Shown here: piece after piece, positions 9,177 through 17,431 of the stretch
Position numbering within the stretch: the first letter of the stretch is position 1
How the letters are laid out: every line of letters starts with the position of its first letter
Source: Bifidobacterium callimiconis
GTDB lineage: Bacteria; Actinomycetota; Actinomycetes; Actinomycetales; Bifidobacteriaceae
Assembly: GCF_003952005.1 (NCBI RefSeq)
Contig: NZ_QXGJ01000010.1
Coordinates: forward strand, 38,810 to 102,809
Length of the DNA: 64,000 nt
Direction of reading: 5' to 3'
Position numbers and translations under genes: made by a program
Notes under the pieces: model-generated
Told to the model about the DNA's origin: nothing
The model's input: the letters and a program-made list of their open reading frames with translations, nothing else
Databases searched by the model: none

Positions 9177-10502
9177 ATGGGAAGCGCCGTCGCCACACCA
9201 ACATTGGAGACCGAGACCCTCACCGAATCCATTACCCCATCGGCCGCAGCCGCAACGGCCGACAACGCGCTCGGCGAGCGCTTCACCAAGGCCGACATCG
9301 TCCGCTTCATGCTCGGCTTCCTGATCTGCGGCCTGCTGTGGGTCGTGCCGTTCGCAGCCTCCTCTCAGGTGCTGCTGCCGCAGCGATTCCGAGACGAGGG
9401 ATTCGCCAACCCCACCGCACTCATCGCCCAGCTCAACGCCGTCGGCGCGGCCGTAGCCCTCATCGCCAACCTCGTGTTCGGCGCGCTGTCCGACCGTTCA
9501 CGCTCCCGTTTCGGCCGACGCACCCCGTACATGGTCATCGGCTCCGCACTCGCCGGCCTGAGCCTGTTCCTGGCCGCACTCGCCCCGTCCATTCCTCTGA
9601 TCCTGCTGTGCTGGGCGGGATTCCAGCTCGGTCTGAACGCACTGCTCGCCCCGTTCCTCGCCGTGCTGTCCGACCGCGTGCCCGACACCAAGCGCGCACA
9701 GATGTCGGCCGCCTACGGCTTCGGCGTGACCATCGGATCCACGCTCGGCACGATCGTGGGCGCGTGGTTCATCACGAACCAGCTCACCGGATTCATCATC
9801 GCGGGCATCGCGCTCGGCATCGCCGGTCTGGCCACCGCACTCACCTGGCCCAAGGAGCCGTCGGCCGCGAACATGCCGCACGTCGCGTTCAGCGTCAGGT
9901 CGCTGCTCATGAGCTTCAAGCCCCCGACACAAAATTGCGGCGACTTCTATAAGGCGCTGGTCGGCCGTCTGCTCATCATGCTCGGCTACTACATGATCAT
10001 CAGCTACCAGCTGTACGTGGTCGAGGACTACATCGGCCAGGACGCGCAGACCGCGGCCGCCACGATCGCGCTCGTATCGGTGTGCAGCATGGTCGCCTCG
10101 CTGGTCTCCATGGTCGTGTCCGGCCCGCTGTCCGACAAGATCGGCCGCCGCAAACCGCTGGTCATCGCCTGCGCCGTGATCATCGCGATCGGTTTCGCCG
10201 TACCGTTCGTATGGCCCACCGCCACCGCCATGTACGTGTTCGGCGCGGTCGCCGGCTTCGGTCTGGGCATCTACAACACGTGCGATCAGGCACTGAACGT
10301 GGACGTGCTGCCCAGCAAGGAGGAGGCCGGCAAGGACCTCGGCATCCTGAACCTGTCGAACACGTTCGGTCAGATCTTCGGACCGATCGTCACGTCGATC
10401 CTGTTCGGCGTTCTCGGCACGTACAAGCCGGTGTTCGTGCTGTCGATCGTGGCATTGCTCGCGTCGATCATCTTCATCGCCACGATCAGGAAGGCGAAGT
10501 AG
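9177..10502 (+). CDS. MFS transporter, GPH/sugar-symporter-like
   Basis: Product of 441 residues with about 12 hydrophobic segments. The cytoplasmic loop SDRSRSRFGRRTPYM (between TM2 and TM3) and the later DVLPSKEEAGKDLGILN segment are also present in the three other MFS proteins of this window, making it one of four paralogues. Such proteins resemble the glycoside-pentoside-hexuronide group of cation-sugar symporters. The start at 9177 was chosen for the strong AAAGGAGG 5 nt upstream; the open frame extends further upstream without a comparable site. Divergent from a TetR gene with a shared palindrome, so probably sugar-inducible. The substrate is not determinable. Confidence 0.88.
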   Translation: MGSAVATPTLETETLTESITPSAAAATADNALGERFTKADIVRFMLGFLICGLLWVVPFAASSQVLLPQRFRDEGFANPTALIAQLNAVGAAVALIANLVFGALSDRSRSRFGRRTPYMVIGSALAGLSLFLAALAPSIPLILLCWAGFQLGLNALLAPFLAVLSDRVPDTKRAQMSAAYGFGVTIGSTLGTIVGAWFITNQLTGFIIAGIALGIAGLATALTWPKEPSAANMPHVAFSVRSLLMSFKPPTQNCGDFYKALVGRLLIMLGYYMIISYQLYVVEDYIGQDAQTAAATIALVSVCSMVASLVSMVVSGPLSDKIGRRKPLVIACAVIIAIGFAVPFVWPTATAMYVFGAVAGFGLGIYNTCDQALNVDVLPSKEEAGKDLGILNLSNTFGQIFGPIVTSILFGVLGTYKPVFVLSIVALLASIIFIATIRKAK

Positions 10503-10503
10503 G

Positions 10504-10525
10504 CCGATCGATCATCATCGATCGG
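10504..10525. terminator. Hairpin directly after the MFS stop codon
   Basis: CCGATCGAT and ATCGATCGG are perfect 9-bp arms around a 4-nt loop, starting 2 nt after the MFS stop codon. There is no T-run, so it may act as an mRNA 3' stabiliser rather than a complete terminator. Confidence 0.4.
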
Positions 10526-10540
10526 TCCCGCATCCGCCGT

Positions 10541-10734
10541 TTGCTGCGGGTTAGGCGCCGATCGACAACGAACCCGCAGCAAACATACCGTCTCGCTGCG
10601 GGTTCGTCCTGCTCGATAAACAAACCCGCAGCAAGCGCACCATCTCACTGCGGGTTCGTCGTGCGCGCATGACAGACCCGCAGTATACGGTCGGCTCCGC
10701 TGCGGGTTTGTAGTGTCCGACGAGCGAACCCGCA
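10541..10734. repeat. Array of four ~53-bp hairpin repeats (TGCGGGTTCG type)
   Basis: Four inverted repeats with arms like GCTGCGGGTTCG / CGAACCCGCAGC start near 10541, 10595, 10647 and 10700. The outer units keep long perfect arms, for example TTGCTGCGGGTT with AACCCGCAGCAA. Inter-hairpin spacers resemble each other and those at 8780-8868 (GCAAGCGCACCATCTCA against GCAAGCGCACCGTTTCA). The array fills most of the gap between the MFS gene and trxB. Confidence 0.8.
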
Positions 10735-10821
10735 CCGGATCCGGCAAACATCCTCGGCACGCCCCCGGATTCCGCCGGCAGTGATACATGGAATCGACAC
10801 CCGCACGGTAGGGTGGGGCGT

Positions 10822-11772
10822 ATGAGTGACATTCGCGACGCAATCATCATCGGGTCGGGCCCTGCGGGGTACACGGCCGCCATCTATCTCGCCCGCGCCG
10901 GATACCAGCCGCTGGTCATCGCCGGCGTACTCAATCCCGGCGGGCAGCTGATCAACACCACCGAGGTGGAGAACTTCCCCGGCTTCCCCGAGGGCGTGCT
11001 CGGCCCGGACCTCATGGACCGCATGCGCGAGCAGGCGGAGAAGTTCGGCGCCATGATCGAGTACGATGACGTGACGTCGGTGGACTTCTCCGACACCACG
11101 CCCGGTGCCATCAGGACCGTGCGCACCGACGGCGGCAATGAATACCGGGCCCGCACGGTGATCGTGGCCACCGGTTCGGAGCCGCGCAAGCTGGGCGTGC
11201 CCGGCGAGCAGGAGTTCTCCGGCCGTGGCGTCTCGTACTGCGCCACGTGCGACGGCTTCTTCTTCCGCGACAAGCCGATCGTGGTGGTCGGCGGCGGCGA
11301 TTCCGCCATGGAGGAGGCCGACTTCCTGTCTCGTTTCGGTTCGTCGGTCACGCTGGTGCATCGTCGTGACGAGTTCCGTGCGTCGCGCATCATGATTGAA
11401 CGCGCGCAGCAGAATCCGAAGATCGAGTTCGTGATGAACACCGTGGTCGACGAAATCCATGGTGATAATGCGAACGGTGCGACGAGCGTGACGCTGCGTG
11501 ACGTGACGACCGGCGAGACGCGCGATATCGATGCGAACGGCGTGTTCGTGGCGATCGGACACACGCCGCAGACCGCGTTCCTCGACGGCGCGCTCGAGCT
11601 AGCGGGCGATGGCACGGTAATCGTGGACGGCGGTTCCACGCGCACGTCGGTGCCGGGCGTGTTTGCCGCCGGAGACAACGCCGATTCCGTGTACCGTCAG
11701 GCCATTTCCGCGGCCGGCATGGGTTGCCGCGCTGCGCTTGACGCACAGATGTATCTGGTGGAGACGGAGTAG
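10822..11772 (+). CDS. trxB: Thioredoxin-disulfide reductase
   Basis: Product of 316 residues matching the FAD/NADPH thioredoxin reductase family in length and motifs: N-terminal FAD-binding GSGPAG, redox centre C140-A-T-C143 in a YCATCDGFF context, NADPH-binding GGGDSAMEEA, and a C-terminal FAD motif around VFAAGDNAD. It transfers electrons from NADPH to thioredoxin in the cytoplasm. The start at ATG 10822 (MSDIRDAIIIGSG) fits the family; a GTG at 10813 is possible. It keeps the actinobacterial position between murJ and parB, but no trxA follows. Confidence 0.96.
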   Translation: MSDIRDAIIIGSGPAGYTAAIYLARAGYQPLVIAGVLNPGGQLINTTEVENFPGFPEGVLGPDLMDRMREQAEKFGAMIEYDDVTSVDFSDTTPGAIRTVRTDGGNEYRARTVIVATGSEPRKLGVPGEQEFSGRGVSYCATCDGFFFRDKPIVVVGGGDSAMEEADFLSRFGSSVTLVHRRDEFRASRIMIERAQQNPKIEFVMNTVVDEIHGDNANGATSVTLRDVTTGETRDIDANGVFVAIGHTPQTAFLDGALELAGDGTVIVDGGSTRTSVPGVFAAGDNADSVYRQAISAAGMGCRAALDAQMYLVETE

Positions 11773-11873
11773 GCGGTACGTCACAGAACCTCGAAGACTG
11801 CATGATGGTCGGCACAATGATCGGACTGTCATGCTCGTCCTCGACATCGCCCGTGGCGAGGCATTATTCCGTC

Positions 11874-11936
11874 CGCGTGGAACACGCGTTTACTCGATGT
11901 TTCGCATGAAACATTCGATATTCGCTGTTCCACGCG
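11874..11936. other. Nested inverted repeat containing a parS-like core
   Basis: Outer arms CGCGTGGAAC (11874-11883) and GTTCCACGCG (11927-11936) enclose a second palindrome, TGTTTCGCATGAAACA (11898-11913), which differs from the parS consensus at only two central bases. It lies 42 bp before the threonine aldolase gene. It could be an operator, a degenerate ParB site or an RNA hairpin. The rest of 11773-11978 shows no gene. Confidence 0.5.
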
Positions 11937-11978
11937 TCTATCACACCGACACGTTCATAAAACAGAGGGAAGACCATC

Positions 11979-13004
11979 ATGTTGTCTTTTGAGAACGACT
12001 ACAGCGAGGGCGCGCATCCGGCTATTCTGCGTCGGCTCGCCGAAACGAACATGGAACAGATCACCGGCTACGGCATGGATCATTACTGCGAGTCCGCCAA
12101 GGCTCGTATCCGCGAGGCGTGCGGATGCCCGGACGCTGAGATCTGGTTCCTCGTAGGCGGTACGCAGACCAATATGACCGTGATCGATACGATCACTCCG
12201 CCGTACGCCGGCGTGGTGGCCGCCGAATCCGGCCACGTGAACGTGCACGAGGCCGGCGCGATCGAGGCTACCGGACACAAGGTGCTCACGCTCCCCCAGC
12301 ACGACGGCAGGATCGACGCCGACGAACTGCGTGATTACATTGCCACGTTCTACGCCGACGACAACCACGAGCATATGGTGTTTCCCGGCAGCGTCTACGT
12401 TTCACAGTGCACCGAGTACGGCACGATCTACGCCAAGGCCGAGCTGGAGGCCATCGCCGACGTCTGCCATAAGTACGGGATTCCGCTGTTCGTGGACGGC
12501 GCACGACTCGGCTATGCGCTCACCGCGATCGGCAACGACGTCACGTTGAAGGATCTGGCCCGTATCGCCGACGTGTTCTACATCGGCGGCACCAAGGTGG
12601 GCGCGCTGTTCGGCGAGGCCGTGGTGTTCCCGCGCGGCAACGCGCCCAGGCACTTCCTCACGCTCGTCAAGCAGCACGGTGCATTGCTGGCCAAGGGCTG
12701 GCTGCTCGGCCTGCAGTTCGATACGCTGTTCACCGACGACCTGTACACGCGCATCGCCCGCAACGCGAACGAGGCGGCTGAGCGCATTCGTACGGCGTTG
12801 CGTGAGAAGGGGTATCGGTTCGCTTTCGAGGCGCCGACGAATCAGATCTTCATCGTGCTGGATCAGCCGACCATCGACCGGCTGAGCACGCATGTACGGC
12901 TCGGTTTCATGGAAAAGTACGACGACGATCATTCGGTGATGCGCATCTGCACCAGCTGGGCCACCACCCCCGGGCACGTCGACGAACTCATCGCGCTGCT
13001 GTAG
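11979..13004 (+). CDS. Low-specificity L-threonine aldolase-type beta-eliminating lyase
   Basis: Product of 341 residues, PLP-dependent, of the threonine aldolase/beta-eliminating lyase fold. The PLP lysine is probably K206 in FYIGGTKVGALFG. The N-terminal FENDYSEGAHPAIL and GGTQTNM segments are typical of the family, which cleaves L-threonine or L-allo-threonine to glycine and acetaldehyde. A GGGAAGA ribosome site precedes ATG 11979. The gene stands alone between trxB and the convergent parB. A related aminotransferase-like specificity cannot be excluded. Confidence 0.85.
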   Translation: MLSFENDYSEGAHPAILRRLAETNMEQITGYGMDHYCESAKARIREACGCPDAEIWFLVGGTQTNMTVIDTITPPYAGVVAAESGHVNVHEAGAIEATGHKVLTLPQHDGRIDADELRDYIATFYADDNHEHMVFPGSVYVSQCTEYGTIYAKAELEAIADVCHKYGIPLFVDGARLGYALTAIGNDVTLKDLARIADVFYIGGTKVGALFGEAVVFPRGNAPRHFLTLVKQHGALLAKGWLLGLQFDTLFTDDLYTRIARNANEAAERIRTALREKGYRFAFEAPTNQIFIVLDQPTIDRLSTHVRLGFMEKYDDDHSVMRICTSWATTPGHVDELIALL

Positions 13005-13047
13005 CGATCGGTATCGCTGCACGATAGTGTGGAACACTGATTATTGT

Positions 13048-13104
13048 GGTTCCACGTGAAACCATAATGATGACTAAGTTTCACACTTAGTGTGATCACA
13101 CTAG
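13048..13104. other. Palindromic cluster: parS-like site and TTAGTGTGATCACACTAG
   Basis: GGTTCCACGTGAAACC (13048-13063) matches the parS consensus at 13 of 16 positions. TTAGTGTGATCACACTAG (13087-13104) is an 18-bp near-perfect palindrome whose perfect version recurs at 59633. Both lie in the 203-bp gap between the convergent aldolase and parB genes; a second parS-like 16-mer, TGTTTCATGTGAAACG, is at 13166-13181. Confidence 0.5.
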
Positions 13105-13127
13105 GGGCTGACGGACCGGCGGCCCGA

Positions 13128-13163
13128 CGAAAAACGGCTCTCTATGTGAAACTAGAGAGCCGT
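13128..13163 (-). terminator. Rho-independent terminator of parAB
   Basis: On the minus strand, arms ACGGCTCTCTA and TAGAGAGCCGT (11 bp, perfect) around an 8-nt loop are followed by TTTTT. It lies 45 bp after the parB stop codon. Confidence 0.85.
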
Positions 13164-13207
13164 TATGTTTCATGTGAAACGTTGGGATAGTGCTGTTTCG
13201 AGCGAAC

Positions 13208-14608
13208 TCACACCCAACCGTCGTTGCCGGCGGCAGCGGCGTCGTCGCGACGGGCGATGGACAGCAGCTGCACGATGCGGTCGAAATCCTCCTCCGACGC
13301 GAACGTGATCTCGATGCGGCCCTTCTTCTTGGTGCCGCGGATCGCCACCTTGGTGTCGAACTGGTTCTCCAGCGAGTGCACCATGTCGGAATCGGACCAC
13401 ACGTTCTTGCGCGGCTTGCGCTTCTTCTTGCCCGGATCCTTGGCGGCCTCGGTCGCCACGATCTCCTCCACCGAGCGCACGGACAGGCCCTCGGCGATGA
13501 TGCGGTCGGCCAGCGCCTCCATCTGCTCGGACGTGGGCAGACTCAGCAGCGCACGCGCGTGACCGGCCGACAGCACGCCGGCCGATAGCTTCTTCTGCAC
13601 TGAGGCGGGCAGCTGCAGCAGACGCAGCGTGTTGGCGATCTGCGGACGGGACTTCGACACCGACTTCGACAGTTGCTCCTGGGTGAGGCCGAACTCGTCC
13701 AGCATCTGCTGGTAGGCGGCCGCCTCCTCGAGCGGGTTCAGCGCCACGCGGTGCAGGTTCTCCAGCAGCGCGTCACGCAGCATGTCGTCGTCGGACGTGG
13801 TCTTGACGATCGCGGGGATCTCGGTGAGCCCGGCGAGCTTGCTGGCGCGCATACGGCGCTCGCCCATGATGAGCTCGTATGCGGCGGGCTTCTCCGCGGT
13901 GATGTTCTTCGCCGCACGACGACGCACCACGATGGGCTGCAGTACGCCGACCTCCTGGATCGAGCGCGACAGCTCCATCAGCTCATCCTCATCGAAGATC
14001 AGCCTGGGCTGATGTTCGTTGGGCATGATGTCCTTGATCTGCAGCTCGGCGAGGTATCCGCCCTCGACCGGCTTGATATCGTCATCGTTCGCATCGGACG
14101 ACGCCGGCGCGGACACGGACAGCTTCACCGCGGAGGCGGGCACCTCGGCGGTGGCAGAGGCGACCGGAGCCTCAACGACGGCGGGCGACTCGGCCGTAAC
14201 GGCCGGCTCCTCGGTCTTGGCGGCGGGTGCGGCAGGCGCGGACGGCGCCTCGCCGAAGAACATATCGCTGGGATGATCGCTCGGATTCACCGAATCCACC
14301 AGCGACGGCATGCTCGGACGACGGCTCTTGCCCGCACGTTTCGCCGGACGAACAGATGCGGCGCCTTCGCCGGATTCACCGGTCTTGGGCGCATCGGCCG
14401 CCGACTTCGGCTTATTATCCGCGACGGGCTTCGGCGTCGCGACAACCGGCCTGACCGGCTCCGCAGCCTTCCTCTCGGCCTTCTTTACCGGAGCGGGTGC
14501 AACCGGAGCCGGTTCGGGCTTCGGAACCCCCTGCAGTTCGGACTCGTCGGGGATGGTCGGGAACAACGCTCCCAGTCCCTTGCCCAAGCGACGTGAACGC
14601 GTTGCCAT
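13208..14608 (-). CDS. parB: Chromosome-partitioning protein ParB
   Basis: Product of 466 residues. It begins with the conserved RRLGKGLGALFP, continues with about 170 residues of Ala/Pro-rich linker that is longer than usual, then the ParB N-domain (LSRSIQEVGVLQPIVVR), the CTP/DNA-binding patch GERRMRASKL, a helix-turn-helix for parS and a C-terminal dimerisation part. It loads at parS, spreads as a CTP-dependent clamp and works with ParA in origin segregation. The start at 14608 (one base after the parA stop) gives GGTGA at proper spacing; the ATG at 14620 sits too close to AAGGA. Cotranscribed with parA and ended by the hairpin at 13128. Confidence 0.96.
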   Translation of the reverse strand: MATRSRRLGKGLGALFPTIPDESELQGVPKPEPAPVAPAPVKKAERKAAEPVRPVVATPKPVADNKPKSAADAPKTGESGEGAASVRPAKRAGKSRRPSMPSLVDSVNPSDHPSDMFFGEAPSAPAAPAAKTEEPAVTAESPAVVEAPVASATAEVPASAVKLSVSAPASSDANDDDIKPVEGGYLAELQIKDIMPNEHQPRLIFDEDELMELSRSIQEVGVLQPIVVRRRAAKNITAEKPAAYELIMGERRMRASKLAGLTEIPAIVKTTSDDDMLRDALLENLHRVALNPLEEAAAYQQMLDEFGLTQEQLSKSVSKSRPQIANTLRLLQLPASVQKKLSAGVLSAGHARALLSLPTSEQMEALADRIIAEGLSVRSVEEIVATEAAKDPGKKKRKPRKNVWSDSDMVHSLENQFDTKVAIRGTKKKGRIEITFASEEDFDRIVQLLSIARRDDAAAAGNDGWV

Positions 14609-14609
14609 G

Positions 14610-15614
14610 TCAGTCACCATTCCTTCGTGCTGCGATAGTCTTCAGAACCCTTTCGGAACGCTTGGCGATCTCCAGAGCCGCCTCACGGTACGCCACCGCA
14701 CCCGCACCGTTTGCGTCGTATGCAATAACCGACTTGTTGAAACTCGGCGCCTCCGCGATCTTCACTGCGCGCGGAATCGTGGTGTCGAGCACGATGTCGG
14801 GGTAATGCTCCTTCACCTCATCGTACACATCCTGGCTCAGGATCGTACGACGATCGAACATGGTGATGAGCATGGTGGAGATGATCAGATTCCTGTTGAC
14901 CGTGCCCTGCACCAGACCGATGGTCTTGAGCAGCTGTCCCAGACCTTCCAGTGCGTAGTATTCCGCCTGGATCGGGATCAGTACCTCGTGCGCGGCGCAC
15001 AGTGCGTTGAGCACGAGCAGACCAAGGCTCGGCGCGCAGTCGATGAAGACGTAGTCGTAGTGATCGTCGGTGTTCTTCAGATATTCGACGATGCTGTCGC
15101 GCAACAGGAACGTACGATTTTCGAGATTCGCGATCTCCAGTTCGGCGCCGGACAGATCGATGGTGGACGGCACGATCTCCAGCGTCGGGAAGTCCTCACA
15201 CGGCTGTTTCACGTCGTTGATGTCCAGACGGCCTTCGAGCACGTCGTACACCGACGGGCTGCCGGAGGAGTGTTCCGCACCGAACGCGGTGGACGCGTTG
15301 CCCTGCGGATCCATATCGACGACCAGTACGCGGGAACCGGAGTCGGCGAGCGCCGCGGCCAGGTTCACCACGGTCGTGGTCTTGCCTACGCCGCCCTTCT
15401 GGTTGGCGACTGCGATCACGCGGGTCTCGGAGGGCTTGGGATACTGCGCTTCACTGAGCTGCTGGCGCCTGCGGGCGAGGTCCGCCAGCTGGGAGCCCAT
15501 CGAGGAGGAGGATCCATCACTGAAGATGCGGTTCAGCACATCATTGGCGGATTCGATGTGTTCCCCCTGCTCCTGACCATCGGCCTGTGTTGTTTCACGT
15601 GAAACATTCGCCAT
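14610..15614 (-). CDS. parA: Chromosome-partitioning ATPase ParA (Soj)
   Basis: Product of 334 residues with the deviant Walker A motif KGGVGKTT (residues 73-80), the switch DMDPQGN and Walker B FIDCAPSLG. A polar N-terminal extension of about 64 residues precedes the ATPase domain. ParA forms ATP-dependent nucleoid-bound dimers that pull ParB-parS complexes apart. Codons 3-8 coincide with a perfect parS site (15591-15606), so residues VSRET are dictated by the ParB binding site. Good AAAGGTG ribosome site ahead of ATG 15614. Confidence 0.97.
   Translation of the reverse strand: MANVSRETTQADGQEQGEHIESANDVLNRIFSDGSSSSMGSQLADLARRRQQLSEAQYPKPSETRVIAVANQKGGVGKTTTVVNLAAALADSGSRVLVVDMDPQGNASTAFGAEHSSGSPSVYDVLEGRLDINDVKQPCEDFPTLEIVPSTIDLSGAELEIANLENRTFLLRDSIVEYLKNTDDHYDYVFIDCAPSLGLLVLNALCAAHEVLIPIQAEYYALEGLGQLLKTIGLVQGTVNRNLIISTMLITMFDRRTILSQDVYDEVKEHYPDIVLDTTIPRAVKIAEAPSFNKSVIAYDANGAGAVAYREAALEIAKRSERVLKTIAARRNGD
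15591..15606. other. Perfect parS site inside parA
   Basis: TGTTTCACGTGAAACA is identical to the bacterial consensus ParB loading site. It overlaps codons 3-8 of parA, about 10 kb from oriC. Confidence 0.95.
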
Positions 15615-15720
15615 GGTTCACCTTTCTTCGTTCAAATATTCTTCGATTGTATCCGAATCGGATTCCCATTGTGGTCATCACACACCGACAACGCAAGTCA
15701 AATCGGCCATTGTGGACGAA

Positions 15721-15874
15721 TGTGGATATTTGTGGATAACGATGTGGAAAACCTGGCTTTGATGCCATTTCTTGCCATTAAAGCAATCGTTTGCCGAACC
15801 CTTAACATCGTTGCGATTGCAACTATTAGACAGCGTCCAAAAAGTTATCCACAATTTTGTTGAAGTTATCCACA
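15721..15874. other. DnaA-box cluster upstream of parA
   Basis: Perfect DnaA boxes occur at 15731-15739 (TGTGGATAA), 15845-15853 and 15866-15874 (TTATCCACA), with a one-mismatch copy at 15721-15729. The surrounding sequence is A+T-rich relative to the neighbours. The cluster may regulate parAB or be part of a bipartite origin. The rest of 15875-16257 has no convincing gene except the small frame at 16050. Confidence 0.75.
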
Positions 15875-16049
15875 ACCTATCCACCACATAGTGTGCATAA
15901 CACGCACTATTCAGTACGTCAGGATTTCATCACGTCCGATTGGCGTCCGCTCGATTCGCTCCTCACACCACGAGGGCATGTCTGTCCATCATGAAGCACG
16001 CTCTGTTTCACAGGAGTTCATTCACCAACCGACACTGTTGGAAAGGACC

Positions 16050-16148
16050 ATGAAACACGAGGCTTCCTTCCAGTGTGCCGTCGGCCACGGGGAAACACCA
16101 TGCAACGCCGTACCGCAAGGCAAAATAGCCATCGATCGTTCGTTATAA
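16050..16148 (+). CDS. Possible small peptide (32 residues)
   Basis: ATG at 16050 is preceded by GGAAAGGA at good spacing and opens a 32-residue frame (MKHEASFQCAVGHGET...). No domain is recognised. It may be a remnant of a gene lost when the accessory gene downstream was acquired, or a chance frame; the ribosome site is the only support. Confidence 0.2.
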   Translation: MKHEASFQCAVGHGETPCNAVPQGKIAIDRSL

Positions 16149-16266
16149 ACATACCTACGCGCGATCAGCGACAACCTCACTGTGCCTTAATCCGCCTCCT
16201 ATCACCTTCGCAGGCGATACAATTCCCGTATTGCAATCTTAAGGAAAGGCCCCAGCAATAAAGACG

Positions 16267-17217
16267 GTGGATGAGCTGATGCAGCATCTCTCTGATAACG
16301 GTGTTGCCATTGACGAAACCCAGCGTCAGGAGTTAAAGAATCTTGGCTATTATCACGGCTATAAGGGATACCGCTTCGCCGGTATGGCTAAGAATCGTTT
16401 CCCACTTACTGATTTTGCGCAAGTGATCGCACTGAACGATTTTGATATGTCGTTGAAATCACTGGCATACCCGGAAATCATGTTCGTGGAGACCGCTCTG
16501 AAAAACTATACGTTGGAAGCAGTATTGGCGGATGCTGGCTCCGAATCGTTCGATCAAGTGTACATGCAGAGCCTAACCGCCTATCGGGCGCACCGAGGGA
16601 CAAGCGATTACAAGCCGGCCTTATTGCAACGTATGCGGCTCAGAAATGAGATTGATGCTCTGATGGCGCAGCGCTATAAAAGTTCGGTTCCCGTAATCCA
16701 GCATTTTCTGGATGAAGACAAGGCCATCCCTATCTGGGCGTTGTTCGAGGTAATGACGTTGGGAACTTTTGGTACGTTCTATAAATGTCTGGACGCACGA
16801 GTGAAGGCCGCCATCGTCAGCGAGCTTGGCCTCCCCAGCAACTACGACTCGGCCACCGTGCTTGGCAATATTATCTTCGCACTCAAGGATTTCCGTAACG
16901 CCATCGCCCATAATGGCGTGGTCATGGATGTCCGATTCAAGCAGGCCCGAGTCAATCGCGACATTGGCAAGATGCTCGCCGGGGACACGGGAATGATTGG
17001 AGTGGATTTCGGGGAGATCACAGACTACATGGCCCTGCTCGCCTATCTGATGACCAAATTGCAAGCACCCGAGCACAACCGTCTCGCTTTTCTAGATGGT
17101 TACGTGTCGCTGCTTGATTCATATCAGCAAAAGCTGCCTCAGCCTATCTTTAGTAGGCTCGTTCATACGGGGGCACGTCAGAAACTGCAGTCAATACGGA
17201 CGTTCGCTTCACTGTAA
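16267..17217 (+). CDS. Abi_2 family protein (abortive-infection type, HEPN-like)
   Basis: Product of about 316 residues resembling the AbiD/AbiF (Abi_2) family, many members of which are phage-defence toxins. Supporting segments are YHGYKGYRFAG, PIWALFEVMTLGTFGTFY and FRNAIAHNG. The last contains R210-N-A-I-A-H215, the R-x4-H motif of HEPN RNases. The frame interrupts the conserved parA-rsmG adjacency and is lower in G+C than the flanks, suggesting acquisition. The only standard start is GTG 16267, but the ribosome site AAGGAAAGG (16241-16249) is better placed for an ATA codon at 16258, giving a start IKTVDELMQHL. No partner antitoxin is seen. Defence activity is inferred from the family. Confidence 0.75.
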   Translation: MDELMQHLSDNGVAIDETQRQELKNLGYYHGYKGYRFAGMAKNRFPLTDFAQVIALNDFDMSLKSLAYPEIMFVETALKNYTLEAVLADAGSESFDQVYMQSLTAYRAHRGTSDYKPALLQRMRLRNEIDALMAQRYKSSVPVIQHFLDEDKAIPIWALFEVMTLGTFGTFYKCLDARVKAAIVSELGLPSNYDSATVLGNIIFALKDFRNAIAHNGVVMDVRFKQARVNRDIGKMLAGDTGMIGVDFGEITDYMALLAYLMTKLQAPEHNRLAFLDGYVSLLDSYQQKLPQPIFSRLVHTGARQKLQSIRTFASL

Positions 17218-17325
17218 CGAACAAAATGGTGTGAATGCCCGTGTTTCCGAGACAAGCTCCCTTATAGCGCATGCTGCATGCTACACTTGCATAGCAATTG
17301 CGGCGGAAGCCCTCGGGTGACGCCT

Positions 17326-17363
17326 AGGAGGAGCTGATGCGTCAGCTCCTCCTTTCTGTTTTC
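17326..17363 (+). terminator. Strong rho-independent terminator
   Basis: Arms AGGAGGAGCTGA and TCAGCTCCTCCT (12 bp, perfect) with a 4-nt loop, followed by TTCTGTTTT. It lies 109 bp after the Abi_2 stop and faces the rsmG terminus. The G+C-rich, foldable stretch just before it (17290-17325) could be a short RNA, but none was recognised. Confidence 0.85.
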
Positions 17364-17431
17364 GATGTCCCAAATTCAGGCTGCGAATGAAACGTCTACG
17401 TCCTATAGGAAGAAAATCCAGCCGCCAAACG

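Noticed and set aside
17240..17363. Possible small structured RNA after the Abi_2 gene
   Set aside because: The terminator is clear, but no known RNA family or promoter could be recognised, so only the terminator is reported.
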